In this document: one piece after another, positions 20,319 through 29,450 of the stretch
Layout of the letters: each line of letters starts with the position of its first letter
How positions within the stretch are numbered: the first letter of the stretch is position 1
Assembly (NCBI GenBank): GCA_949592205.1
Contig: CATIUR010000005.1
Coordinates: 89,892,777-89,956,776, forward strand
DNA from: Helichrysum umbraculigerum
Taxonomy: Eukaryota > Streptophyta > Magnoliopsida > Asterales > Asteraceae
Direction: 5' to 3'
DNA length: 64,000 bases
Notes under the pieces: generated by a model
The model's input: the letters and a program-made list of their open reading frames with translations, nothing else
Database searches by the model: none
What the model was told of the DNA's origin: nothing
Translations under genes and position numbers: made by a program

Positions 20319-23300
20319 TTGTTTTTCTCATATATGTGCAGGGCAAGCCACCAAGCTTATGGCATATTGATTCTGGCTGTTCAAGACACATGACTGGAGA
20401 CAGGAAAAAGCTACAGGACTTTAAAGCGTTTGATGGAGGAGATGTAGCATTTGGAAGCAATCCTAAAGGAGGTAAAATCACAGGTAAAGGTAAGGTAAAA
20501 AGCAGTAAGCTCACTTTCAATGATGTTTATTATGTTGAGCAATTGAGATACAATTTGCTTAGTGTGAGTCAAATCACAGATAAGCAAAATCCTGTATATT
20601 TCACTGACACAGAATGCCTTATACTTTCTGAAAAACTCAAAATACCTGAAGATAAGATTTTAATGAGAGTTCCAAGAAAGAATAATGTATACTGTAGTGA
20701 TTTAAACAAGATGGAATCTCAAAATGTTAACTGTCTCATTTCTAAAGCTACTGTATCTGAATCTGAACTATGGCATAGGAGGATGTGTCACTTGAATTTC
20801 AAGACCATGAATAAACTTGTTAGGAATAAGCTAGTGAGAGGCTTACCTGAAAAGTTATTTGAATGTAGTGACCACTGTGTAGCATGTCTCAAAGGCAAGC
20901 AACACAAGACCTCTTATAATACCAAGCTTGTGAATACCAATACCACTCCCTTACACCTGTTACATATGGATTTGTTTGGCCCTACCAATGTAGCTAGTCA
21001 AGGGAAGAAATCTTACTGTTTGGTAATAACTGATGATTACTCTAGAATGAGTTGGGTGTTCTTTCTTAGGACTAAGGATGAGACAGGTGAAATACTTAGA
21101 TCATTCATAACTAGGATTGAGAATTCAACTAATCAAAAGGTTAAGATCATCAGGTGTGATAATGGGACAGAATTTAAGAATCATGAGATGAATAAGTTCT
21201 GTGAGGATAAAGGTATAGAAAGACAGTATAGTGCACCTAGGACTCCACAACAAAATGGAGTAGCTGAGAGGAGGAATAGGACACTAATTGAGGCTGCTAG
21301 AAGCATGCTAGCAGATGCTAAACTTCCAATGTCCTTTTGGGCTGAGGCAGTTAGCACTGCTTGTTATGTTTTGAATAGGATTTTGATTATTAAACCTCAT
21401 AACAAGACACCCTATGAGTTATTCTTTAAGAGAAAACCTTTGGTTAGCTTTTTAAAACCATTTGGATGTCCTTGTACTGTCTTAAATACCAGAGATCATC
21501 TTGGTAAGTTTCAGAGTAAGGTAGATGAGGGTGTATTTGTTGGATACTCTATTCAAAGCAAGGCTTATAGAGTATTTAACAAAAGGACTAGGATCATAGA
21601 TGAGACCATGGATGTGACCTTTAATGAACATACATCAAATGTAGAAGGAAAAGGTCCAGAAGTTTTGTTTGATATTGATGCACTAACTCATGCTTTTAGA
21701 TATCCAGATTTGTCTATTAGTGCAGATACAGATGCAGGTACAGATGCAGGTAATGATGCAGGTAAATATGGGAATTCAACCTCAAGTCAAACTAAAAAGG
21801 ATGACTTGAAGTATGTCTTGTTTCCTATTTGGACTCCAGATCCACCAGAAGTATTTCAACAGGAACAGGATCAACCAGAGAAAGATGCTTCTTCTGATGA
21901 TTCAAATGGTTCACCTGGTAAAACTGGTGCAAGCAAGTGTGCAGATGATTCAGCTTCACCAGATCATCAACCATTCACTTCAAAGGGATCTCATACAGAT
22001 CCAGAGCATGATTCAGAGAAAGAGCATGATTATCCAAACTATTTTGAACCAAGTCCTCCATTTCAAGTCATGGAAAGGACTTCTTTGTCAGATTCTGAAG
22101 CAACTCCAAAGCCTTCAAAAGAAAGAGAGGAAAGAGAGTCTTTCTCAGACTCTGAGGTAGATAATCTATTGGGTTCTAATTTGGAAAGAGATTTACTTGA
22201 TACTTCTACCTCTAAGTATTTGGTTCATAAAGATCATTCTTTGGATTTGATTATTGGTGATATTATGACTCCTGTTCAGACAAGACATCAAACCAAGGTA
22301 AGAGAAGAAGATGTACATACTTCATTATATGTATGTTTTCTTTCTCAGATGGAACCAAAGAAGGCAGTGGAGGCTCTCAAAGATCCGAGCTGGATTGAAT
22401 CTATGCAGGAAGAATTGTTGCAATTCAAACTGCAAGATGTGTGGGATTTGGTTGATCTTCCAAAAGGAAAGAAAGCTATAGGCACAAGATGGATCTTTAA
22501 GAACAAGAGAGATGAAAGAGGGATAGTGATCAAGAATAAGGCTCGGTTGGTAGCACAGGGGTACACACAGGAAGAAGGCATAGATTATGATGATGTTTTT
22601 GCTCCTGTTGCTAGAATAGAAGCTATTAGATTATTTTTAGCTTATGCATCTTATCAGGATTTCAAAGTCTATCAAATGGATGTGAAGAGTGCTTTTCTTC
22701 ATGGTCTAATTGATGATGAGGTGTATGTTTGCCAACCACCAGGGTTTGAAGATCCAACATATCCAGATAGAGTGTGCAGATTGAAGAAAGCATTGTATGG
22801 ATTACATCAAGCTCCAAGAGCTTGGTATGATACTCTATCTGAGTATCTTCTCAAGAATGGATTCAAGCGAGGTACTATTGACAAGACATTGTTTACCAAG
22901 AGGGTTCAAAGAGATATATTGCTGGTACAGGTGTATGTTGATGATATTATTTTCGGGTCTACAAGGGATTCATTGTGCAAAGAGTTTGAGGATTTAATGC
23001 ATAAGAAGTTCAAGATGAGTTCAATGGGTGAACTCACATTCTTTTTAGGATTGCAGGTCAAGCAGAAGTTAGATGGAATCTTTATTAACCAAGGGAAGTA
23101 TGTGAAAGATATTTTGAATAAATTTGGTTATAAAGATGTGAAGGTAGCTAGCACTCCCATGGAGGCACATAAACATCTTAATTCTGATCCTGAGGGGGAG
23201 GAAGTAGATGTGCACTTATACAGGTCAATGATTGGTTCATTGATGTATTTAACTTCATCTAGACCTGATATAATGTTTGCAGTGTGTCTTTGTGCTAGAT

Positions 23301-23878
23301 ATCAGACCAATCCAAAGCAGTCACACATGTATGCTGTGAAGAGGATCTTTAGATACTTGAAAGGTCAACCAGACTTGGGACTTTGGTATGCTAAAGGATC
23401 AGATTTTGAGCTAAAGGCCTTCACAGATAGTGACTATGGTGGTGAGAATATGGATAGGAAATCGACTAGTGGAGGTTGTCAATTTCTTGGAAATAGGTTA
23501 GTGTCATGGCAATGCAAGAAGCAAACCATAGTTTCCACTTCTACAGCAGAAGCAGAATATGTTGCAGCATCAAGTTGCTGTGCACAGGTTCTTTGGATTC
23601 AGAATCAAATGCTGGATTATGGTTTGACTTTCATGAACACTCCTATTTATATTGATAATACTTCTACTATTAGTATCATTCAGAATCCAGTTAAGCATTC
23701 AAAAACCAAACACATTGAGATCAGATATCATTTTATACGAGATTGTTATGATAAAAGATTGATTCATATTTTTAAAATTCATACTGATAATCAACTTGCA
23801 GATCTTTTTACAAAAGCATTTGACGTAGGAAGATTTACATTTTTGATAACTAATATTGGTATGATCAATCTCACGTAG
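20297..23878 (+). CDS. pol: Pol polyprotein of S1 (protease, integrase, RT, RNase H)
   Basis: 1193 aa open frame, -1 relative to gag, overlapping its last 22 nt. Protease active site WHIDSGCSRHMTGD near 22-35. Integrase zinc-binding segment (WHRRMCHLN ... CVACLKGK) about 158-200 and a DDE core: HMDLFGP near 224, RCDNGTEF near 287, and NGVAERRNRT near 320. RT about 720-900 from WIFKNKRDERG to YVDDIIFG near 878; RNase H about 1035-1170 (FTDSDYGG, STAEAEYVA). All catalytic motifs look intact. The ATG at 20297 is probably not the natural start: expression most likely uses frameshifting from gag, though a pyrimidine-rich ATGTGCAG at 20321-20340 also resembles a splice acceptor. Confidence 0.95.
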   Translation: MGSQEKLIVFLIYVQGKPPSLWHIDSGCSRHMTGDRKKLQDFKAFDGGDVAFGSNPKGGKITGKGKVKSSKLTFNDVYYVEQLRYNLLSVSQITDKQNPVYFTDTECLILSEKLKIPEDKILMRVPRKNNVYCSDLNKMESQNVNCLISKATVSESELWHRRMCHLNFKTMNKLVRNKLVRGLPEKLFECSDHCVACLKGKQHKTSYNTKLVNTNTTPLHLLHMDLFGPTNVASQGKKSYCLVITDDYSRMSWVFFLRTKDETGEILRSFITRIENSTNQKVKIIRCDNGTEFKNHEMNKFCEDKGIERQYSAPRTPQQNGVAERRNRTLIEAARSMLADAKLPMSFWAEAVSTACYVLNRILIIKPHNKTPYELFFKRKPLVSFLKPFGCPCTVLNTRDHLGKFQSKVDEGVFVGYSIQSKAYRVFNKRTRIIDETMDVTFNEHTSNVEGKGPEVLFDIDALTHAFRYPDLSISADTDAGTDAGNDAGKYGNSTSSQTKKDDLKYVLFPIWTPDPPEVFQQEQDQPEKDASSDDSNGSPGKTGASKCADDSASPDHQPFTSKGSHTDPEHDSEKEHDYPNYFEPSPPFQVMERTSLSDSEATPKPSKEREERESFSDSEVDNLLGSNLERDLLDTSTSKYLVHKDHSLDLIIGDIMTPVQTRHQTKVREEDVHTSLYVCFLSQMEPKKAVEALKDPSWIESMQEELLQFKLQDVWDLVDLPKGKKAIGTRWIFKNKRDERGIVIKNKARLVAQGYTQEEGIDYDDVFAPVARIEAIRLFLAYASYQDFKVYQMDVKSAFLHGLIDDEVYVCQPPGFEDPTYPDRVCRLKKALYGLHQAPRAWYDTLSEYLLKNGFKRGTIDKTLFTKRVQRDILLVQVYVDDIIFGSTRDSLCKEFEDLMHKKFKMSSMGELTFFLGLQVKQKLDGIFINQGKYVKDILNKFGYKDVKVASTPMEAHKHLNSDPEGEEVDVHLYRSMIGSLMYLTSSRPDIMFAVCLCARYQTNPKQSHMYAVKRIFRYLKGQPDLGLWYAKGSDFELKAFTDSDYGGENMDRKSTSGGCQFLGNRLVSWQCKKQTIVSTSTAEAEYVAASSCCAQVLWIQNQMLDYGLTFMNTPIYIDNTSTISIIQNPVKHSKTKHIEIRYHFIRDCYDKRLIHIFKIHTDNQLADLFTKAFDVGRFTFLITNIGMINLT
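20309..20315 (+). promoter_or_regulatory. Candidate -1 frameshift site at gag-pol junction
   Basis: G AAA AAC directly before the gag stop TAA (20316-20318), spaced in gag codons. A -1 slip here enters the pol frame exactly. It differs from the ideal A AAA AAC heptamer only in the first base. Inferred, not shown. Confidence 0.45.
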
Positions 23879-24527
23879 TGTTTTGGTCTGGATTTGATAC
23901 TAATAGGGGTAAAATATATTGTATGTGACAGGGTCAGGTGTTGCCACTGTTAGCTTCATCATGATAACCGATGGTGCCACTGTTAGTTTACCTTTGCCAC
24001 TGTCAATGTATTTTAAACCCCTGCTGTTTATGTGTGTAATTTAACCCCTGCTAGTTGTTGTTCTTAGTTTAATATTGCAGGTTTCAGCCACTGTCAAGAG
24101 ACATCACTTGAGCTGGAATTTAATGTTTTATTTGTTTCTTCTTATTTTTTTTGGTTAAAAAAAAAAAAAATTCGTTGTCTAACTAAGTTTATGCCCCTGT
24201 TAGTTCTAAGTTGGCGTTTCCTTTGTCGGATGCCCCTGCTAGACTATCAGCCGCTGCTAGCTTTGTTAGATGGTTAGAAAGGGTTGACTATAAATTGACC
24301 AAGTGAGGTACCCCTGTTGGGTTTGTTTGTAAATTGTGCCCCTGTTGGGTATAACCAGCAGTGCCACTGCTAGTTCTATTTTTAGGGCTTGGCACTGTCA
24401 TCAAATAAATACTCAAATACTTCACTTTTTCAATTACGCTTTCAATATTTTCAAAACCCTTCAATAATCGCTCTCGCTTTGAGTTGTTTATTGTAATTCA
24501 CTCTTCGTTCGTTCATCATTTACATCA
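23879..24527 (+). other. Pol-ORF3 spacer of S1 with dense decamer copies
   Basis: 649 bp non-coding. About 13 copies of GCCACTGTTAG/CCCCTGTTAG-like words between 23,940 and 24,400, plus an A14-like run near 24157. Possibly holds the promoter or leader for ORF3; no TATA box is clear. Confidence 0.7.
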
Positions 24528-27500
24528 ATGGCATCTTCATTGTCATCTGATTCTGATCATTCTACGCTAAGTGTTCATTCTGAACACAATATGAGGGCTT
24601 TCTTGAATAAAGAACTTGCCGATGAGTATTTTCACCCTATTATTGATTTCTTGAGTAATTGTCCAGTTACACATGCCCTTACTGTTTGTCCACGATTAAT
24701 TCGATCGCATATTCAAGAATTCTGGCAGAATGCAAAGGAAGGGAATGTTAATGGCATTACTCACATTCATTCCACTGTCAAGGGTAAGAAGGTAATGGTT
24801 ACTGAGATTGTTCTAAGAGAGCTTTTACAGTTTGATGATGAAGGTGGAATTCTGGAATTATCGAGAGAAGATTTGTTTAAAGGCATTATGGATATGGGGT
24901 ATGAAGGTTCAGGAAAGACAAGATCAGAATATACTTTCTTGAAGTCATGGTTTTGTCCTCAATGGAAGTTCTACATTCATACTTTTCTGGTATGTTTGTC
25001 TCAAAAGAGAACTAGTTTTAATGAATTTAGTTCTACTATTGCATATCCTATTATCTGCTTGGCACAGGGTATTAAATTTAATATGTCTAGATTTATCTTA
25101 GATAATATGGTTAGGAATGTAAAGGGTGATACATTCGTTATGTACCCTAGATTTGTTCAGCTTTTATTGAATAATCAATTGTCAAATCTGCCAGCAGAGG
25201 ATAGTGTGATTGTTAGTTCTACTCTATCTTTGAGGACTATTAAGGCTATGAATCAGTATCAGAATGCTTTTTCTAAGAAGGAAACTGCATTATTTTCTAC
25301 AATGCTAGTTACTCCTTCTGCCACTGGTGGTGTATTACCAACACCATCTGGACCAAATGATGACAGACCAACAACACAAGTTGGTTCTGAACACACATCA
25401 GGAGGTGGCATCAAAAGAAAACAAGGGAACAAACAGCCTACCCAATCTAAAGCCAAGAAATCCAAGAAGGCTACACAGGCTATGGAGATTCTTGTTTCTC
25501 CACAGTCTCAGTCAACTGTACCAACACAACAGGTGAACATACTTGATGAAAATGTTCATTCTGGAAGGGCTGCCACTACTGTTTCTAGCCCACTGGCAGG
25601 GCAGGATAGTGGTAACATTAATCAGACCCAACCAGAGGCAACTATGTTTGATGAACCTATGGGTGATGATTCAAATGTAGGTCCCAGTACCAATAACCAA
25701 GGGACATCTGCAGTGGCAGATGTGGGCAAGGATTCAACTAAGAGGTCACACTCTAATGTTGATGAGCCTAGTGATACTGATGAATTGACGATTTCCTATC
25801 TTGTACATGATATCAATAAACTGTGGAGCAAATATGAGAGGGAAAGGGCTTACAGAAAAGAGGCTCAACAGAAAATTCAAGCTCAGGATGAGTTAATTGC
25901 TAAGCAGAAGGAGATCATTGATCATCAGAAGGCAGAGTTGCTTGATGTGCAGAATAGATTGGTAATGCTTGAGGAGGCTGTCAACAATATTCTTCTACCT
26001 GCGAATAAGTTAAAGGAATCTTCAGGCAAGGGGGAGAAGAAAGCAGATGATGATAATATGCCTGAAGATGATGGTTCAAGAAAAGCAGGTGATGATGATG
26101 ATGATGATTCACATGGACCTCATGATGATATGAGTGGAGCAATGATAAATATTGATGAGATGCATGATGATTCTGCAGCTACAGAGGTGCTTGAGCTTGA
26201 TGATAATACAGTTGAGATGGATATATGTGAGCATAATGAGGCACAATCAGAAGACACTGTGGAGTTAGTGTTTGATGATAAAGATGATGATTATGTGCAG
26301 AGCAGGGATAAGGCTGAGGAGGAGCTCAATGTCTCTGATTATGTGATACATGAAAGTTTAGATGATGAGATGGTAAATGCTGCAGATGACAGAAGAATGG
26401 TGGTATATACTGGTGAAGATGCTTCTGAAAATGTTAATACAAGTGATGGTGCAGGAGCAGAGCAGACTGATGAAACAGATGAAACAGTTTATCAGGTATT
26501 TCCATTGAATAAAGGGTTGCCTGAGAAAGCTGCACTTAGATTATATTTTTGGGATGTGATGGGTGCTAACCTGGAAAATAAGAAAAGAGTCAGTTTCAGT
26601 GATAGGCCAGTGTATGAGGTGGTTGATGATGTTGAAAAAGAGATGAAAGAAGGAGAAGTTGAGATTAAGGGGGAGCAATCAAAGTCAATTGATGAAGAGA
26701 AGAAGTTGCAGACCTTTACAAGAAAGAAATCTATTCCCAGAAGAAAGCCAACTAATACTTTATCCCCTGTCAAAACTTCTACCACTGTTGTCACAATTTC
26801 AACCACTGTCAACACTAACACTACCACTGTTACATCTACCCCTGTTAGTACACCAACACCTACCACTGTTGATACACCAATCACCACTGCTGTCATATCA
26901 ACCCCTGCCACAACTACCACAACAACAAGACCAAGAGAGGTACCTGTTACAATAAGAGAACCAACTTCACCACTCAAGCCTGAGTCTAAATTGCCTGTGA
27001 TTGATCCAAAAGACAAAGGTAAAGGAAAGTTAAAAGAAAAATCAAAAGTGAAAGAAATTAAAGAACCTCATCTTGAGTCTCATGATATGTTAAGGATGCA
27101 AGTAGAAGAAAGGGAAAGGTTGATAAGGAGAGCTGCAGAAGCTAAAGCTGAAGAAGAGGGTGATGATGTTAAAATGATTTTGGATGATCTGAGTGTAGTG
27201 ACTATTACACAGAAAGCTGCAGAGATTGTTAAAGAAAAGACTGCACAAGGATTAAAGCTTCCTGCTCAGAGAGTTCATGATTATTTAAAGAAGAAGAAAG
27301 GTAATGAAGAGGAAGAGTTATCTTCTGGATTTTTGTTGATGAAAAGGTCAAATGAGGAAAGGGCTAGAAAGAAAAAGCAAGAGGAATTAGCCAAGAAGAG
27401 GAGTAAACCTTTACCATATGCTGAAAGGAGAAGACATATGATCAATGCTCTGTCTGAAAATTATGCCCCAGCTAAAATTGTTAAAGGATGGAATATGCAG

Positions 27501-28376
27501 AAGCTGGAACAGGCATATGATAGGTATATGGGAAGAGATGATGAGTGGACCAAGAAATTGGAAGAGAATAGGCATTTGAATGCATTGATGAAGGAGAAGA
27601 AAGAAAAGGCAGATAGGGAAATGGTAAAGTTTTTGAAAGAAGAAGAAGAAAGAAGAGAAAAAGCAGTTGCTGAGGCAGCAGAGAAAGCCTTAGAGGATAA
27701 GCAGAATGAAGTCAGAAGAAATTCATGGAAAAATCAGATTTCTAAAGACAATGTTATTCCTGACATTCCAAGATTTGATCCAGAGCTGAAAAAGAGAATC
27801 AAGATTCTGACTGATAGCAAGGAGATTTCTGAAGGACCAAGAAAGGCTAGAATTATAAATTGGGAAGGAGTAGCAATTGATTATGGTTTCAGAAAAATGA
27901 TCCTTGAGATCAAGATTGAAAGGGAAAGAGGATTTGATGACCATGTTGGGAGTATGATTGATTTGCTCAGAATCTGTACAAGAGATGATCTTATGGAGTT
28001 GTATCAAGTGAGCAGAATCAGGAATAGAAAGAACTCTGAGGCTGTGATTGAAAGACAAATGATGGAGTTATTGCAAAGCATGTTTGAACCAGCAAGCATG
28101 TATCACTTATTCTTTCACTGTCATCAAAGGGTTATAACCTGGAGATATTTTGCCAGAGCTGGAGTACACATGGTAGTATTTAACAATGGGCAGGTGATCT
28201 ACATGTTTGATGATCGACACTATGTGCTGGGAACAGGGCTGCTGAATAGATTGGTTGATTTGAAGTTATCTACAACCATCATTACTGAAGGAGCTTACAG
28301 AGCTTTATACATGGTGTTCAATCAACTGCATAAGAGGCAAACGATGAAGGAGATAGAAGAAGAAAAGAAGGATTGA
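24528..28376 (+). CDS. Third ORF of S1 (Sirevirus extra protein, function unknown)
   Basis: 1282 aa between pol and the 3' LTR, the position of the env-like gene of Sireviruses. N-terminal about 260 residues look globular (HPIIDFLSNCPVTHAL; FWQNAKEGNVNG; FLKSWFCPQWKF). Then a Ser/Thr/Gln-rich linker, a coiled coil about 420-490, an Asp/Glu-rich segment about 520-650, a Thr-rich TTV repeat stretch about 745-800, a long Lys/Glu charged helical region, and a second globular-looking domain about 1075-1282. I see no signal peptide or membrane segment, so calling it an envelope is not supported. Similar proteins are, as I recall, common in Asteraceae genomes under unrelated names. The C-terminal end recurs in S2 with few changes, implying selection. 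Confidence 0.85.
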   Translation: MASSLSSDSDHSTLSVHSEHNMRAFLNKELADEYFHPIIDFLSNCPVTHALTVCPRLIRSHIQEFWQNAKEGNVNGITHIHSTVKGKKVMVTEIVLRELLQFDDEGGILELSREDLFKGIMDMGYEGSGKTRSEYTFLKSWFCPQWKFYIHTFLVCLSQKRTSFNEFSSTIAYPIICLAQGIKFNMSRFILDNMVRNVKGDTFVMYPRFVQLLLNNQLSNLPAEDSVIVSSTLSLRTIKAMNQYQNAFSKKETALFSTMLVTPSATGGVLPTPSGPNDDRPTTQVGSEHTSGGGIKRKQGNKQPTQSKAKKSKKATQAMEILVSPQSQSTVPTQQVNILDENVHSGRAATTVSSPLAGQDSGNINQTQPEATMFDEPMGDDSNVGPSTNNQGTSAVADVGKDSTKRSHSNVDEPSDTDELTISYLVHDINKLWSKYERERAYRKEAQQKIQAQDELIAKQKEIIDHQKAELLDVQNRLVMLEEAVNNILLPANKLKESSGKGEKKADDDNMPEDDGSRKAGDDDDDDSHGPHDDMSGAMINIDEMHDDSAATEVLELDDNTVEMDICEHNEAQSEDTVELVFDDKDDDYVQSRDKAEEELNVSDYVIHESLDDEMVNAADDRRMVVYTGEDASENVNTSDGAGAEQTDETDETVYQVFPLNKGLPEKAALRLYFWDVMGANLENKKRVSFSDRPVYEVVDDVEKEMKEGEVEIKGEQSKSIDEEKKLQTFTRKKSIPRRKPTNTLSPVKTSTTVVTISTTVNTNTTTVTSTPVSTPTPTTVDTPITTAVISTPATTTTTTRPREVPVTIREPTSPLKPESKLPVIDPKDKGKGKLKEKSKVKEIKEPHLESHDMLRMQVEERERLIRRAAEAKAEEEGDDVKMILDDLSVVTITQKAAEIVKEKTAQGLKLPAQRVHDYLKKKKGNEEEELSSGFLLMKRSNEERARKKKQEELAKKRSKPLPYAERRRHMINALSENYAPAKIVKGWNMQKLEQAYDRYMGRDDEWTKKLEENRHLNALMKEKKEKADREMVKFLKEEEERREKAVAEAAEKALEDKQNEVRRNSWKNQISKDNVIPDIPRFDPELKKRIKILTDSKEISEGPRKARIINWEGVAIDYGFRKMILEIKIERERGFDDHVGSMIDLLRICTRDDLMELYQVSRIRNRKNSEAVIERQMMELLQSMFEPASMYHLFFHCHQRVITWRYFARAGVHMVVFNNGQVIYMFDDRHYVLGTGLLNRLVDLKLSTTIITEGAYRALYMVFNQLHKRQTMKEIEEEKKD

Positions 28377-28406
28377 AACTTGAATCATTACTCTGAATGA
28401 TCAAGT

Positions 28407-28418
28407 TTAGGGGGAGAT
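28407..28418 (+). other. Polypurine tract of S1
   Basis: TAGGGGGAGAT abuts the 3' LTR start TGTTGAGA. Confidence 0.9.
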
Positions 28419-28966
28419 TGTTGAGAACTGAGACACTGCTAGATTTGCTCAGAATACAAGTATTGTGCCGCTGTTAGAAGTACTACCACTGTTAGTAGTT
28501 GCCACTGCTAGTTAGTAGCTGCCGCTGTCAAGTAGTTTGTCTAACAGTGCCACTGTTAGTGTGTAGTTTGTATTTTGTATTAAGTACTCAACCACTGTTG
28601 ATAATATACGAGTACTACCCCTGTTAGTGATATAGATAACCACTGTTGGTTAGATATAGTTGAATAGAGAGAATTATGGAATAGATATGATTCCATAATA
28701 GTTTGATTCTGTAAAGGACTCTATATGTTATAAATAGAGATCCTGTAAAACCCTAGAGGGTGACGAATTCATTCTAGTTATTAGCTTCAAGGTTGTAAAC
28801 CCTAACACAAATTGTGTGTTCGTATTATTGTTAATAATATTGAAGCTTTTGGTTAGATATTCTGTTATATACAAGTTTGTTCTTCAAGTTATTAATAAAC
28901 TATTCCGCAAGCTTATTAATAATCAATCAAAGTAATACATACTAAGATCTCTAGCTGGGATCATCA
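28419..28966 (+). repeat. 3' LTR of S1
   Basis: 548 bp; I see no difference from 17063-17610. Followed by the target duplication TTCAC (28967-28971). Confidence 0.96.
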
Positions 28967-29056
28967 TTCACGTATTAGTAGTGTCGAGTAACATTCGTTG
29001 TTGTATCATATATAAATTAGTTCGTGTATACTTATCAAAGTATATGTATTTTTATC

Positions 29057-29091
29057 CGAAAGTATACATTTATATATATATATCCGAAAGT

Positions 29092-29187
<96 letters not shown>

Positions 29188-29450
29188 CCGAAAGTATATA
29201 TCTATATATGTCCGAAAGTATACTTATCCGAAAGTGTATATGTATTTGTATCCGAAAGTTGAGGTCCGAAAGTGTAAAAATCCGAAGTTTAGGGTCAAAA
29301 ACACTATTTATCAAAAGTCAACGAAAGTCAACTCTGAAAGTTGACTTTCGGAGTCAAAATCACTATTCATCCGAAAGTCAAAGGGGTCAAAGTCACTATT
29401 CATCCGAAAGTTAAAGTTGATTCCGAAAGTCAAACTTTCGGAGTCAAAAT
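29057..29450. repeat. CCGAAAGT word array with embedded microsatellite
   Basis: At least a dozen CCGAAAGT/CGAAAGTC copies, some facing ACTTTCGG. In the first part a TA tract (about 29093-29154) and a TG tract (29155-29185) separate copies. Lies where A and G carry the TGCGACACAA array. Confidence 0.85.

Larger units (their letters stand above)
17063..28966 (+). mobile_element. Complete Sirevirus-like Copia retrotransposon S1
   Basis: 11.9-kb element with 548-bp LTRs (TGTTGAGA...GATCATCA), flanked by a perfect 5-bp duplication TTCAC (17058-17062 and 28967-28971). It has a Met-tRNA primer site, a long gag, pol in the -1 frame, and a large third ORF before the purine tract. Domain order protease-integrase-RT-RNase H marks Copia; long gag and extra 3' ORF fit Sireviruses. 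By eye the LTRs are identical and all three ORFs are open, so it inserted very recently and may be active. Confidence 0.95.

Noticed and set aside
22321..22353. Intron acceptor TTTTCTTTCTCAG inside S1 pol
   Set aside because: The frame stays open through it and the translated CFLSQMEPKKAVEAL is usual for Copia pol.
26492..27016. 174-codon minus-strand ORF inside S1 ORF3
   Set aside because: Shadow of the Thr/Val repeat of ORF3; no independent features.
28981..29414. Tyr-Ile and Cys-Val repeat proteins on both strands
   Set aside because: Translations of a TA/TG microsatellite in the D LTR.
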